NCBI RefSeq assembly: GCF_900172365.1
Contig: NZ_FWFJ01000012.1
Coordinates: 29,357 to 93,356 of the forward strand
Direction of reading: 5' to 3'
Length of the DNA stretch: 64,000 nt
Source: Roseovarius gaetbuli
Lineage (GTDB): Bacteria; Pseudomonadota; Alphaproteobacteria; Rhodobacterales; Rhodobacteraceae
The first letter of the stretch is position 1, and the number at the start of each line of letters is the position of its first letter. Position numbers and translations under genes: made by a program. Shown here one piece after another: positions 55,405 to 64,000 of this stretch. The notes beneath the pieces are model-generated. The model was not told the DNA's origin, did not search any database, and saw nothing but the letters and a program-made list of their open reading frames with translations.

Positions 55405-56706
55405 ATGGAATGGTATGAAGTCGGCCTTGGCCTTTTGGGTCTGTTGATGTTGCTGATCGCCATCGGCTTGCCGATCCCCTTTGCCCTTGCGGCGGCCTCC
55501 TTGCCGTTCCTCTGGCAAATCCAGAGCTTTCAGACATCGCTTGTCTCGTCGCAGCTTAAACTCTGGGGGGTGTGGATCGACTATATCCTTCTGGCGGTGC
55601 CGCTTTTCGTGTTCCTTGGCGAGTTGATCGGCAAGTCGAGCATCGGCCCCAACCTCTATCAATTCCTGCATCAGGGCGTGCGCATTCGCGGCTCTGCTGC
55701 TTACGGCTCCATCGGGGCCTGCGCCGGGTTTGGCGCGGTGTGTGGCTCGTCGATGGTGGGCGCCCTGACGATTGGTGGCGTGGCCTTGCCGGAAATGCTT
55801 CGGCTTGGCTATGGCAAACGCCTGTCGGCGGGGGTTCTGGCGGCGGGGGGCACGCTTTCGGTGCTGATCCCGCCGAGCCTGATCCTGCTGTTTTACGGCA
55901 TTGTCACCGACCAGAGCATTGGCGATCTGTTCATCGCCGGCGTCATTCCGGGGCTGGTGCTTGTCACGGCCTTCGTTCTTGTGGTGTTGGTTTGGGGCAT
56001 CCTGCGCCCGCAGGACATTCCCGATAGCGAAGACGCGATGCGCATGCCGCTGATGCAGATACTGGCGACCGTCGGGCCGATCCTGTTGATCGGTCTGGTG
56101 ATCACTGTCGCGATTTATGCCGGTATCGCCACCCCGACCGAGGCCGCCGCCGTCGCCGCCCTGTTGACCGTCGCGCTTGCGTTTGGGGTTGGCGGGCTGA
56201 CCTGGCAGGGCTTCAAAGAGGCGATTTTCGCGACCATGCGGACCATGGGCTATCTTGGCCTCTTGCTGTCGGCGGGGGTGCTGTTTGGGTTTGTTCTGAC
56301 CTATTACCGGGTGCCGCAGCAATTCACCGAACTGTTCCTGAGCTTTGATCTTTCGCCCTATGTGGTGCTGATGATCGTGCTGGCGTTTTATATCGTGTTG
56401 GGGATGTTCCTGGAACCGGTCTCGATGACCTTCATCACCCTGCCGACGATCTATCCGCTGATGTCGGCGGCGGGCTTTGATCTGATTTGGTTCGGCGTGG
56501 TCTATACCATCACCATGGAGATCGCGGTTCTGACGCCGCCGGTGGGGCTTAACCTTTATGTCATTCAGGGCATCGGGCGCGGGCAGGTCACCATCGGTGA
56601 TGTGATCATGGGCTGCCTTCCGTTCATCGGCGCGCTTGTGGCGTTGATTGCCCTCCTTATCCTCTTGCCGGAGACCGCCCTATGGCTGCCCGATCAGATG
56701 CGCTGA
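55405..56706 (+). CDS. dctM: TRAP transporter large permease (DctM)
   Basis: 433 residues, about 12 transmembrane helices. GACAGFGAVCGSSMVGALTIGGVALPEM and LEPVSMTFITLPTIYPL are DctM blocks. GGAGATCTGAC before the ATG contains a GGAG. It overlaps the next gene by 25 nt. Confidence 0.94.
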   Translation: MEWYEVGLGLLGLLMLLIAIGLPIPFALAAASLPFLWQIQSFQTSLVSSQLKLWGVWIDYILLAVPLFVFLGELIGKSSIGPNLYQFLHQGVRIRGSAAYGSIGACAGFGAVCGSSMVGALTIGGVALPEMLRLGYGKRLSAGVLAAGGTLSVLIPPSLILLFYGIVTDQSIGDLFIAGVIPGLVLVTAFVLVVLVWGILRPQDIPDSEDAMRMPLMQILATVGPILLIGLVITVAIYAGIATPTEAAAVAALLTVALAFGVGGLTWQGFKEAIFATMRTMGYLGLLLSAGVLFGFVLTYYRVPQQFTELFLSFDLSPYVVLMIVLAFYIVLGMFLEPVSMTFITLPTIYPLMSAAGFDLIWFGVVYTITMEIAVLTPPVGLNLYVIQGIGRGQVTIGDVIMGCLPFIGALVALIALLILLPETALWLPDQMR

Positions 56707-57479
56707 GCGCCGTGCCGATGGCCGTGCCGCAAAGCTATCGGCGGGCCGGGTCGGGGCCGGTGCTGGTGCTGGTGCATGGCTATCTTGGCGGTGCCGATCA
56801 ATGGCAGGACATGATCGCACATTTCGCAGCTGACTTTGACGTGATCGCGCCCGATCTGCCCGGCTGTGGCGGCAACGCAGGCCTGCAGGGCCCCGACCGG
56901 ATCGCCGATTTCGCGACCTCTGTTCTGGCCCTGCTGGACGCGCTTGACGTGACCGAGTTCACCCTTCTGGGCCACTCGATGGGCGGCATGATCGCGCAGG
57001 AAATGGCCCGGCTCGTGCCGGAGCGGGTCACGCGGCTTGTGCTTTATGGCACCGGCCCGCTTGGCCTGATGCCGAACCGCTTTGAGCCGATAGAGACCTC
57101 TCGCGAGCGCCTGCGCGCCGATGGGGTGGAAAGGACCATCGCGCGCATCGGCGCCACCTGGTTTCGCCATGGCACGGCGGGGCAGGGCTTTGATCTGGTG
57201 GCCTCGCTTGGCCGTCAGGCCAGCACCGCCACCGCATTGGCCGCGCTGGATGCGATGGCGCATTGGGACGGGCGCGCGGCGCTCGCCGAACTTGGCATGC
57301 CCGCGCTGGTGATCTGGGGCGACGGCGACCGGTCCTATCGCTGGCCGCAGGTTCAGGCGCTCTGGGAGGGGCTGGCCGATGTGCGCCTTGCGGTGGTGCC
57401 CGGCACGGCCCATGCCGCCCACCTTGAAAAACCCGCGCTGTTCAACATGCTTCTGGCGGATTTTCTGAGTGAGGCCTAA
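56682..57479 (+). CDS. Alpha/beta-hydrolase in the TRAP operon
   Basis: 265 residues from ATG 56682 with GGAG 8 nt upstream; ATG 56718 is a less supported alternative. Motifs: LVLVHGYLGGADQW (oxyanion), LGHSMGGMIAQEM (nucleophile), VIWGDGDRS (acid) and VVPGTAHAAHLEKP (His). It may hydrolyse an ester or lactone imported by the TRAP system. Its stop overlaps the convergent IclR stop in CTAA (57476-57479). Confidence 0.85.
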   Translation: MAARSDALSAVPMAVPQSYRRAGSGPVLVLVHGYLGGADQWQDMIAHFAADFDVIAPDLPGCGGNAGLQGPDRIADFATSVLALLDALDVTEFTLLGHSMGGMIAQEMARLVPERVTRLVLYGTGPLGLMPNRFEPIETSRERLRADGVERTIARIGATWFRHGTAGQGFDLVASLGRQASTATALAALDAMAHWDGRAALAELGMPALVIWGDGDRSYRWPQVQALWEGLADVRLAVVPGTAHAAHLEKPALFNMLLADFLSEA

Positions 57480-58255
57480 GCAGGGGGCGTGCCGCCCAGC
57501 TTTTGCGTAAGCTCGCGCGCGGCGTCGGCGACCTGTTTGCCGATCGCATCAAGCCGCGAATCCGGCAGGCGCGCCGCCAGCCCCGAGACCGAGATGGCGC
57601 AGGCCGCTTCGCCCTGCGCCGACCAGACCACCGCCGCAAGACAGCGCAGGCCGGTCACATGCTCTTCGTCATCAAGCGCATAGCCCTGCGCGCGGATGCG
57701 CTTGATATCAACCATCGCCGTGGTCAGGTTGCGATGCGAGCGTTTGGTCATCGGGTGAAACCCGGTGCGCGCCACGAAGGCGGCGATATCGGCGTCCTGC
57801 CAGGTGGCCAGGATCGCCTTGCCCATGCCCGAACAAAACGTCGGCACCCGCCCGCCCGGCGGCGAGATGGCGCGCATGATCTCGCGGCTTTCCACCTGGC
57901 TTATGGTCACAAGCTCGTCATGATCCAGGATGCCAAGATTGGCGGTCTCGCGCGTCAGATCCCGCAACCGGCGAAGATAGGGCAGGGCAGGGGCCACGAA
58001 ATTATGCCGCCGCCCAAAGGCCGATCCAACCGCAAAGGCCTCGCGGCCCACATGCCAGAGCGCGCGATCCGGCTCGAACTGGCTGAAATTCTGAAGTTCG
58101 AGCGTGGTCAGAAGGCGATGTGCGGTCGACACGGCCAAATCCGCCTGACGCGCGATATCGCTTACGCGCAGGCCTTCGTCATTCTGGCTCAGGATTTTCA
58201 GAAGCCTGAGCGCGCGCGCAACGGATTGAACGCCCTCTGTCTTTGCATCACTCAT
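57476..58255 (-). CDS. IclR-family regulator, divergent from glcB
   Basis: 259 residues from ATG 58255 ([22 protein letters not shown]) with AAGG about 9 nt upstream; ATG 58273 is the alternative. HTH at about 8-60 and effector domain at about 75-245 ([38 protein letters not shown]). It is divergent from glcB with 98 nt between starts, which include a perfect inverted repeat. It probably controls glcB and glcG in response to glyoxylate or a related acid. Confidence 0.9.
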   Translation of the reverse strand: MSDAKTEGVQSVARALRLLKILSQNDEGLRVSDIARQADLAVSTAHRLLTTLELQNFSQFEPDRALWHVGREAFAVGSAFGRRHNFVAPALPYLRRLRDLTRETANLGILDHDELVTISQVESREIMRAISPPGGRVPTFCSGMGKAILATWQDADIAAFVARTGFHPMTKRSHRNLTTAMVDIKRIRAQGYALDDEEHVTGLRCLAAVVWSAQGEAACAISVSGLAARLPDSRLDAIGKQVADAARELTQKLGGTPPA

Positions 58256-58258
58256 TTC

Positions 58259-58266
58259 GGTATACC
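58259..58266. promoter_or_regulatory. Small palindrome next to the IclR-type repeat
   Basis: GGTATACC directly abuts the repeat at 58267-58283. It may be a second contact site or chance. Confidence 0.3.
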
Positions 58267-58283
58267 TTTCCATACAATGGAAA
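58267..58283. promoter_or_regulatory. Candidate IclR operator between the IclR gene and glcB
   Basis: Perfect inverted repeat TTTCCAT-ACA-ATGGAAA. It resembles the TGGAA/TTCCA symmetry of IclR sites. It lies 12 nt before the IclR start and 71 nt before glcB. Confidence 0.7.
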
Positions 58284-58353
58284 ACATTTTTCCTTTTCTT
58301 ACAAGTCCCGGATCGGTGCATTACCCCGCAGAATAAATAAAAGGAGACCGGAT

Positions 58354-60483
58354 ATGACCACATATGTTGAGCGCCACGGCCTGTCAGTTGCCGAACCTCT
58401 TGCCGCGCTGATCGAGAACGACGTCTTGCTGAATGTCACCGCCGATCAGTTCTGGTCCGGTTACGCCGCAATGCTGCGCGAGCTGGGGCCTGTCAATGCC
58501 GCCCTTCTGCAAAAGCGCGAGGATTTGCAGGCGAAGATCGACGCCTGGCACATCGCGCGCCGCGGTCAACAGATCGACGGCGAAGAGTACCGCGCCTTCC
58601 TGAGCGAGATCGGCTATCTTGTGCCCGAGCCCGAGGCGTTTGAAATGGGCACGCAGAATGTCGATGCCGAGATTGCCACCATCGCCGGGCCACAGCTTGT
58701 CGTGCCGGTGATGAACGCGCGCTTTGCGCTCAATGCCGCCAACGCCCGCTGGGGCAGCCTTTATGACGCGCTTTACGGCACCGATGCGATCGAAGGCACG
58801 CCCGAGGGCAAAGGCTTTGACGTCGCGCGCGGGGCCAAGGTTATCGCCTGGGTGCGCGCCCACCTTGATGCGGTTGCCCCGCTGGCGGCCGGATCATGGG
58901 CCGATGTCGAGGCCCTTGAGGTTGCGAATGGCGCGTTGGGCGTTACCACCAAGGGCGCGGCCACCGGTCTTACCGATGCTGCGCAATTCGCGGGCTACAA
59001 GGAAAACGGCAACGTCTTTTTGCGTGTGAATAACCTGTTGATCGAGATCGTCATCGACCGCACGTCGCCAATTGGCAAAACCGACCCGGCGGGCATTTCC
59101 GACGTCCGTCTGGAAAGCGCGCTGACCGCGATTCAGGATTGCGAAGATTCGGTTGCCGCCGTCGATGCCGAGGACAAATGCGTGGTCTATGGCAACTGGC
59201 TTGGCCTGATGCGCGGCGATCTCAATGAGGCGGTCGAAAAGGGCGGCAAGGTGATCACCCGTCGCCTGAACCCCGATGTCGATTACCTCGACCCCGCCGG
59301 CAATCCCGTGACCCATCCGGGCCGCGCGGTTCTTTTGGTGCGCAATGTCGGCCACCTGATGACCACCGATGCGGTGCTTCTGGATGGTCAGGAAACCCCC
59401 GAGGGCATGCTTGACGCCGCCGTTACCGTGGCCGCCGCGATGCATGATCTGGCCAATGCCGGTGCTGGCAATTCGCGCGCGGGCTCGGTCTATGTGGTCA
59501 AGCCCAAGATGCACGGCCCCGAAGAGGTTGCCTTTGCCGACACGCTTTACGGCCGCGTCGAGGATATCCTTGGCCTTGCGCGCAACACCGTCAAGCTTGG
59601 CGTGATGGACGAAGAGCGCCGCACCTCGGCCAACCTTCTGGCCTGCATCAAGGCCGTCAAGGACCGCTGCGTCTTTATCAACACCGGCTTTCTTGATCGC
59701 ACCGGCGATGAAATCCACACCTCGATGCAGGCCGGGCCGGTCATCCCCAAGGGCGAGATGCAAGGCGCGATCTGGCTGACCGCTTACGAGGTCGGCAATG
59801 TCGATGCCGGGCTTGAGGCCGGCATGTCCGGCAAGGGCCAGATCGGCAAGGGCATGTGGGCCAAGCCCGATGCCATGGCCGAGATGCTCAAGGTCAAGAT
59901 CGGCCACCCGAACGCCGGGGCCAATACCGCATGGGTGCCGTCGCCGACGGCGGCCACTCTGCACGCCACGCATTATCACCACGTCGATGTGCTGGCGCTT
60001 CAGCAAGAGCTGAAGGGGCGCAAAAAGGCCTCGCGCAGCGATCTTCTGACGCCGCCGCTGATGATCGGGCGCAATCTCTCGGGTGAAGAGATACAGCGCG
60101 AGCTCGACAATTCGTGCCAGTCGATCCTTGGCTATGTGGTGCGTTGGGTCGATCAGGGGATCGGCTGTTCCAAGGTGCCCGACATCAACGATGTGGCCCT
60201 GATGGAAGACCGCGCCACCCTGCGGATTTCGGCGCAGTATCTGGCCAACTGGCTTGTGCATGGCATCTGTACGCCCGAAGAGGTCGACGCCTCGTTGCGT
60301 CGCATGGCCCCTAAGGTCGACACCCAGAACGCCGGTGATCCGGCCTATGTGGCGATGGCGCCGGGCTTTGACGGGGTTGCCTTCAACGCCGCCCGAGACC
60401 TTATTTTCAAGGGTGTGGAACAGCCCTCGGGCTATACCGAGCCGCTGTTGCATGCCGCACGCCGTGTGGCCAAGGCCGCCTGA
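58354..60483 (+). CDS. glcB: Malate synthase G
   Basis: 709 residues, the G isoform length. It condenses glyoxylate with acetyl-CoA to malate. Diagnostic parts: [54 protein letters not shown] (catalytic Arg region), [10 protein letters not shown] and [19 protein letters not shown] (Asp, Cys region). AAGGAG precedes the ATG at good spacing. It heads the glcB-glcG pair under IclR control. Confidence 0.96.
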   Translation: MTTYVERHGLSVAEPLAALIENDVLLNVTADQFWSGYAAMLRELGPVNAALLQKREDLQAKIDAWHIARRGQQIDGEEYRAFLSEIGYLVPEPEAFEMGTQNVDAEIATIAGPQLVVPVMNARFALNAANARWGSLYDALYGTDAIEGTPEGKGFDVARGAKVIAWVRAHLDAVAPLAAGSWADVEALEVANGALGVTTKGAATGLTDAAQFAGYKENGNVFLRVNNLLIEIVIDRTSPIGKTDPAGISDVRLESALTAIQDCEDSVAAVDAEDKCVVYGNWLGLMRGDLNEAVEKGGKVITRRLNPDVDYLDPAGNPVTHPGRAVLLVRNVGHLMTTDAVLLDGQETPEGMLDAAVTVAAAMHDLANAGAGNSRAGSVYVVKPKMHGPEEVAFADTLYGRVEDILGLARNTVKLGVMDEERRTSANLLACIKAVKDRCVFINTGFLDRTGDEIHTSMQAGPVIPKGEMQGAIWLTAYEVGNVDAGLEAGMSGKGQIGKGMWAKPDAMAEMLKVKIGHPNAGANTAWVPSPTAATLHATHYHHVDVLALQQELKGRKKASRSDLLTPPLMIGRNLSGEEIQRELDNSCQSILGYVVRWVDQGIGCSKVPDINDVALMEDRATLRISAQYLANWLVHGICTPEEVDASLRRMAPKVDTQNAGDPAYVAMAPGFDGVAFNAARDLIFKGVEQPSGYTEPLLHAARRVAKAA

Positions 60484-60495
60484 GGAGAGACCGAC

Positions 60496-60921
60496 ATGAT
60501 GACGATCAAAAGACTGGACCTTGGCGATGCGGGCGTTCTGCTTGCGGGCGCGCGTGCCCGCGCCGCCGAAATCGGCGTGCCGATGTGCATCGCGATCACC
60601 GACGAGGGCGGCAATCTTGTCGCCTTCGAGCGGATGGATGGCGGCAAGGTGACCTCGATCACCATCGCCATCGACAAGAGCTTTACCGCCTCGGGCGCCA
60701 AGAAGGCGACCCACGAGTATGGCGAAGTCAGCCAGCCCGGCGCGCCGGTCTACGGCATCGCCTCGGCGATTGGCGGGCGCTTGATGGTGGTGGGCGGTGG
60801 CCTTCCGGTGGTGGTTGACGGCGATGTCGTCGGCGGTATCGGCGTTAGCTCGGGCACCCCGGCACAGGATCGCGATGTCGCCCAGGCCGGGATCGACGCG
60901 TTTCTGGCGGCGCAGGCCTAG
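60496..60921 (+). CDS. glcG: GlcG/HbpS-like protein (DUF336)
   Basis: 141 residues. The HbpS/GlcG fold shows CIAITDEGGNLVAFERMDG and DKSFTASGAKKATHEYGEVSQPG, then VVGGIGVSSGTPAQDRDVAQAG. GlcG proteins accompany glycolate or glyoxylate genes; related HbpS binds heme. Its exact role is not established. GAGGAGAG precedes the ATG; it is 12 nt after glcB. Confidence 0.9.
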   Translation: MMTIKRLDLGDAGVLLAGARARAAEIGVPMCIAITDEGGNLVAFERMDGGKVTSITIAIDKSFTASGAKKATHEYGEVSQPGAPVYGIASAIGGRLMVVGGGLPVVVDGDVVGGIGVSSGTPAQDRDVAQAGIDAFLAAQA

Positions 60922-60942
60922 GCAAGACCCCAAGATTTAAAA

Positions 60943-60979
60943 CGCGGTCTCGCCCGATACTCCGGGCGGGGCCGCTTTG
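60943..60979 (+). terminator. Probable terminator of glcB-glcG
   Basis: GC-rich hairpin with arms CGCGGTCTCGCCCG and CGGGCGGGGCCGC, followed by TTTGCGTCT. Confidence 0.75.
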
Positions 60980-60995
60980 CGTCTATAGGCCGGGA

Positions 60996-61667
60996 TCAGT
61001 GCCCCTGAACCGCCGACCAGATGCCGAAAAGCCCGACACAGACAAGGCTGAGCGCCCAGACCAGATCAAGGTTGAACCAGCCCCGCGACAGGAACTTGAG
61101 GCCAAGCCAGAAGTAGATCACCGTCGCGATCACCCCGCCCGCAAGCGTCATCGCAAGCGTATGCACCCCCGCCACGAGCAAGGCCGTCCCGAGCGTGCCT
61201 GTCATCAGGCTCTGCGCCGCCACATGGTCGGTCTCGCCGCCATTTGCCGTGCAAATCCCCAGAAAGATCGGCAAGAGCATCAACCCCGCCCCATGCGCCA
61301 TCGCCGCAAGGAACGACCACAGCGCAAGCCGCGCCGGATGGACGCGCGCGAGAATTCTCGGGTGGCGCCGGTTGATCAGAAGATAGCCCCCCATCGCGAC
61401 CACGATGAGACCGGCACCGATGCGGAGGCTGACCTGCCATTCCAGCAAGACCACCATCATCGAGAACGGCAACAGGATTGCCAGCATTGCAAGGAAATGA
61501 CCAAGCGCCAAAAGCGCGAGCGCCGAGGCGAGCGCGCCATGGCGTCGCTCCATCAGGGCGGCCGAGACCGCCAACGGCCAGCCCATGCCCGGATTGATGC
61601 CATGATAGACGCCCGCAAAGACGACGGCCCCCCAGAGGGCCGTCACCGAAGACGGATCAGGGATCAT
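60996..61667 (-). CDS. Polytopic membrane protein of unknown function
   Basis: 223 residues with six or seven transmembrane helices (about 10-27, 45-65, 68-92, 113-135, 150-180 and 198-218). It has HGINPGMGWPLAV near the N-terminus, which resembles the Hx4D-type motif of nickel/cobalt or urease-accessory transporters but without the Asp. Its ATG (61667) abuts the stop of the methanethiol oxidase gene with no gap, so translation is probably coupled. I do not assign a transported substrate. Confidence 0.7.
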   Translation of the reverse strand: MIPDPSSVTALWGAVVFAGVYHGINPGMGWPLAVSAALMERRHGALASALALLALGHFLAMLAILLPFSMMVVLLEWQVSLRIGAGLIVVAMGGYLLINRRHPRILARVHPARLALWSFLAAMAHGAGLMLLPIFLGICTANGGETDHVAAQSLMTGTLGTALLVAGVHTLAMTLAGGVIATVIYFWLGLKFLSRGWFNLDLVWALSLVCVGLFGIWSAVQGH

Positions 61668-63068
61668 TTAAACCGACGGGTAGCAGAAGCTGTCGGTCGA
61701 GCAATCGCCGCCCTCAAGGCGGATCTGATGCGCGCGCAGGCCCTTGGGGAAGTCGATGTAGAAATCCTTGTCCAGCGTCAGACCGCCGTTTTCCCCGACA
61801 TGCGCCATCACCATCTGGCCGCCCTCGTCATTGGGATAGAACTGATCATCCCAGGTGGAATAGAGCGAGTTGGTCCAATAGACCCGTTTGCCGTCGCGGC
61901 TTATCTCGACCATCTGCGGGCCAAAGGCGAAATCGCCGCCGTTGGGGTGCTTGTGATGGGCCACGATGCCGCCAAGCTCGACCTTGCCGGCCAGAACCGG
62001 GTTCATCGGATCGCTGACATCATATTGATGCATTTCGCCAAGGCCCCAGCAGGCGACATAGAGGTATTTGTCGTCCAAACTCAGGTCGATATCGGTGACC
62101 AGAGGCGGCACCGCGCCAAACCCCTTGAGCAGGTCGGGAAGATCATCGGCATCGGCGGGAACCGGATCAATCGTGATCGTCTTTTTCGACTGCCAGACGC
62201 CATCGTCATCCCGCCACCAGGTAAAGATCGCGCCCTGAAGGTTGGTGGTATCCACCACCACGCCACAAAAGCCGTATGATTTGGTCGGATCGTGTGCGGG
62301 ACGGATTTCAAGCGCCATCTGGTGGTTTTCGCCAAGGTCCATCGTCTGGATGTTCTTGCGCCCCCGCAAATCCCAGAAGTGGATCGAATGGCCATATTTG
62401 TTGCTCAGCAAATCCTCGGGTACGATGCCATTCTCGAACTGTGGCGGCAGGCCCCATTCCGAGCTGACCATGTAATCCTGTGGCAGGTTCCACCAGAAAT
62501 CGTAATGCTTGTCCTGCTTGCCGCGATCCATCTCGTAGCGGCCGATGATCTCGAAGGTTTCGCAATCCATGATGAAGATGCCCGGCGGACCGTCGGTGCC
62601 ATCGGGGCCACCGCCACCAAGGGTCGAGACATAGATGCCCTCGGGGCCGCAATGGATCGTATGAGGGCGCGAATACCCCGTCTTTTCAAAGAGTTCTTCG
62701 GGCTCGATCGTCTTGTGAATATGCGCCTTGAGGGGGTCTTTCACGTCGATGATATAGATCCGCGACGACCGGATGCCGGGCACGATCAGATAGCGGCGTT
62801 CAAGAAATGCATGTCCCGAAAGCGGCGACAGGGACGACGAACAGGCATTCCAGCCAAAGTGGTGAAACTCGTCGCCCTTGTTGGGCACGATCACCTGATG
62901 CACGATCTGCCCATAGGTCTCGGAACCGGGTTTGAGATCGACAACCGCGATCCCGTCCGATTGCGAGCCATCCGGGCTAAGCATCACCGTAAAGGCGTAA
63001 TTCTCGACCGGGGCCTGCATCGCAAGCTTGGCGGATGCGTGAAAGGTGGGGTCTGGTCTCAGGGTCAT
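61668..63068 (-). CDS. mtoX: Methanethiol oxidase, SBP56 (selenium-binding protein) family
   Basis: 466 residues from ATG 63068 with GGGAGG upstream; the extended frame to 63275 is not family-like. The SBP56 fold shows RPHTIHCGPEGIYVSTLGG, NKYGHSIHFWDLRGRKN and LVTDIDLSLDDKYLYVACWGLGEMHQYDVSDP. Bacterial members oxidise methanethiol to formaldehyde, hydrogen sulfide and peroxide and contain copper. No Tat or Sec signal is apparent, unlike periplasmic MtoX. The typical mauG and SCO1/senC neighbours are absent; a membrane protein is coupled downstream. Confidence 0.88.
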   Translation of the reverse strand: MTLRPDPTFHASAKLAMQAPVENYAFTVMLSPDGSQSDGIAVVDLKPGSETYGQIVHQVIVPNKGDEFHHFGWNACSSSLSPLSGHAFLERRYLIVPGIRSSRIYIIDVKDPLKAHIHKTIEPEELFEKTGYSRPHTIHCGPEGIYVSTLGGGGPDGTDGPPGIFIMDCETFEIIGRYEMDRGKQDKHYDFWWNLPQDYMVSSEWGLPPQFENGIVPEDLLSNKYGHSIHFWDLRGRKNIQTMDLGENHQMALEIRPAHDPTKSYGFCGVVVDTTNLQGAIFTWWRDDDGVWQSKKTITIDPVPADADDLPDLLKGFGAVPPLVTDIDLSLDDKYLYVACWGLGEMHQYDVSDPMNPVLAGKVELGGIVAHHKHPNGGDFAFGPQMVEISRDGKRVYWTNSLYSTWDDQFYPNDEGGQMVMAHVGENGGLTLDKDFYIDFPKGLRAHQIRLEGGDCSTDSFCYPSV

Positions 63069-63376
63069 TTCTCTACCTCCCAATAGAAATCTGGCCTCCA
63101 TCTGGAGGATCTTGTTTTGACCGAAAAGAGCCACCCCTGCGCAAAAGCGCCGAGCTGACTCGTTCTGCGTGTTTTTTGTAGCATAGGTTTGCGTTTTGCG
63201 CGGAACGCTTTTCGGGGCCGCGCATTGGGGCTGGCGTGGGGCGCGGTCGGTATCCGATGCCCCAGATTGGACCAATGCAATTCTTATTCAAGACACATTC
63301 GTTTTTCAGTATCCACGCCGTGGAGCAAACCCTCCGACTTCCAGTCGGACCCGCTTCAGCGTGAAAGAATCGCTTT
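63069..63376. other. mtoX upstream region without a gene
   Basis: About 300 nt with no credible CDS. It contains a small hairpin, TCCGACT-TCC-AGTCGGA (63333-63349), and probably the mtoX promoter, which I cannot pin down. Confidence 0.5.
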
Positions 63377-63444
63377 ATGATCGTACCCTCAGAAAAATGA
63401 GCCGCAGCCGGGTCGGAGGCTCATTTTTCTGAGGGTACGATCAT
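63377..63444. repeat. 27-bp perfect inverted repeat with 14-nt loop
   Basis: Arm 63377-63403 starts ATGATCGTACCC and ends AAATGAGCC; arm 63418-63444 is its exact complement. The loop is GCAGCCGGGTCGGA. It may be two abutted insertion-sequence ends, a MITE or a regulatory hairpin. It lies 25 nt before IS21-type terminal repeats. Confidence 0.85.
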
Positions 63445-63468
63445 GCAATATGACACCGGCATGTTGAA

Positions 63469-63521
63469 TGTCACTCAAAACTGACCCGGTAGCGGTCAGA
63501 ATTGTCACTGAGAACTGACCC
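63469..63521 (+). repeat. IS21-type left-end repeats L1 and L2
   Basis: Two copies of TGTCACT-N5-ACTGACCC-like sequence: TGTCACTCAAAACTGACCC (63469-63487) and TGTCACTGAGAACTGACCC (63503-63521). Multiple end repeats are typical of IS21. Confidence 0.75.
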
Positions 63522-63574
63522 ATGTGCAACCTTGCCCCTGACGGGATTTGTCGGGGGTTATTGGAGTGATAGAC

Positions 63575-63889
63575 ATGGGATTTTTGAGCGTAATTCGTCG
63601 ATGGGCACTGAGGGACAAGATGCCCATTCGCGAGATTTCACGGCGGACAGGACTGTCTCGCAACACCATCAGGAAGTATCTGCGGGCTGATATCGTTGAG
63701 CCCAGCTTCAAGACGCCGACGCGGCCAAGTAAGTTGGATCCGTTTGCGGAGAAACTTTCAGGCTGGTTGCTGACGGAGCAGCGCAAATCGCGCAAAGATC
63801 GGCGCACGGCCAAGCAGATGCATGCGGATCTGGTACATCTTGGCTTTGACGGATCGTATGAGCGGGTTGCGGCTGTTGATTGTCACTGA
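63575..63889 (+). pseudogene. istA: Truncated IS21-family transposase (IstA)
   Basis: About 102 codons from ATG 63575 with TTGGAGTG upstream. The N-terminal HTH reads IREISRRTGLSRNTIRKYL, and RRTAKQMHADLVHLGFDGSYERV is an IstA block. After about codon 100 the frame runs into IS21-type end repeats (from 63881) and a stop at 63887-63889. IstA is normally about 400-500 residues, so most is lost. The DDE core is not present in the window. Confidence 0.85.
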
Positions 63890-63923
63890 GAACTGACCCG
63901 GGATTGTCACCGAGACTTGACCC
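63881..63923 (+). repeat. IS21-type end repeats inside the truncated istA
   Basis: TGTCACTGAGAACTGACCC (63881-63899, identical to L2) and TGTCACCGAGACTTGACCC (63905-63923), both in the same orientation as L1 and L2. They are probably the right-end repeats of a second element on the minus strand. Confidence 0.7.
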
Positions 63924-63932
63924 ACCCAGTTG

Positions 63933-64000
63933 TTATGTTCTTTGCGTCATGATGGCGTCAATGCTGCTGTCTCCTTTCGTTTCTTTTTCGCTGTCTCGGA
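63933..64000 (-). CDS. Probable C-terminus of a second IS21-type gene, cut by window edge
   Basis: 22 codons read in from the window edge: RDSEKETKGDSSIDAIMTQRT, then TAA. It is followed by the end repeats at 63905 and 63881, so it would be the last gene (istB-like) of a minus-strand element. The identification rests on position and is tentative. Confidence 0.35.
   Translation of the reverse strand, partial: RDSEKETKGDSSIDAIMTQRT

Noticed and set aside
58894..60933. 679-codon open frame antisense to glcB
   Set aside because: Shadow of malate synthase G; His/Arg/Gly-rich with no domain.

Overview
The window is chromosomal DNA from an alphaproteobacterium, most likely a marine Rhodobacteraceae (roseobacter group) member. 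The evidence is the high GC content, the frequent TTG starts, two tripartite TRAP transporters, a class I PHA system with PhaR control, a family-typical gene set (gatCA, carA, ilvC, ctaD, lipB, thrS, folBP, rluB) and intergenic repeats of alphaproteobacterial type. No rRNA, CRISPR array or prophage body is seen. One tRNA (Leu, GAG) and the RNase P RNA are present.

Layout. 1-3.7 kb: a DUF1194 protein cut by the window edge, glyoxalase I, and a two-gene operon pairing a TbpB-like lipoprotein with a Slam-like outer-membrane barrel. 3.9-6.5 kb: thyX, an AT-rich orphan gene, a REP-associated tyrosine transposase (RAYT) bracketed by GTAG-headed hairpin repeats, and a DUF2177 membrane protein. 6.6-14.5 kb: small envelope and stress genes, thrS, an MFS exporter and three unrelated alpha/beta-hydrolases in a row. 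14.6-20 kb: the polyhydroxyalkanoate locus phaZ<>phaC-phaP-phaR plus a LysR gene, with PhaR-type CTGC/GCAG sites in all three control regions. 20-29 kb: housekeeping genes (tadA, rluB, gatCA, an amidase, rnpB, a YqeY-like gene, carA). 28.7-36.9 kb: a GT2 glycosyltransferase behind a striking phased array of CtrA-type TTAA boxes, a GntR regulator, a HAD nucleotidase, a UbiH-like hydroxylase, a class V aminotransferase, an EF-hand/Hint protein and two tandem Lrp/AsnC regulators. 37-46 kb: ilvC, a DMT exporter, folB-folP, ctaD with an FNR-type box, cytochrome c, lipB and tRNA-Leu.

Downstream of tRNA-Leu (46.0-46.8 kb) is a scar: a 12-bp direct repeat, an IS66 remnant with one terminal repeat, and the 3' end of an unidentified gene. 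It is followed by a GMC oxidoreductase divergent from a TRAP operon whose binding protein has a Tat signal, with an IclR regulator closing the unit. A second catabolic block (52.7-60.9 kb) has a LysR gene divergent from a second TRAP operon plus an alpha/beta-hydrolase, then an IclR regulator divergent from malate synthase G (glcB) and glcG. This suggests uptake of small organic acids that drain through glyoxylate. The window ends with a methanethiol oxidase (SBP56 family) translationally abutted to an unrecognised membrane protein, a 27-bp perfect inverted repeat, and two colliding IS21-type elements.

The most unusual items are the Slam/lipoprotein pair in a roseobacter-type genome, the RAYT with two hairpin repeat families that donate stop and start codons to genes, the four-box CtrA array ahead of the MshEN-like/GT2 fusion, and the mtoX/membrane-protein pair.
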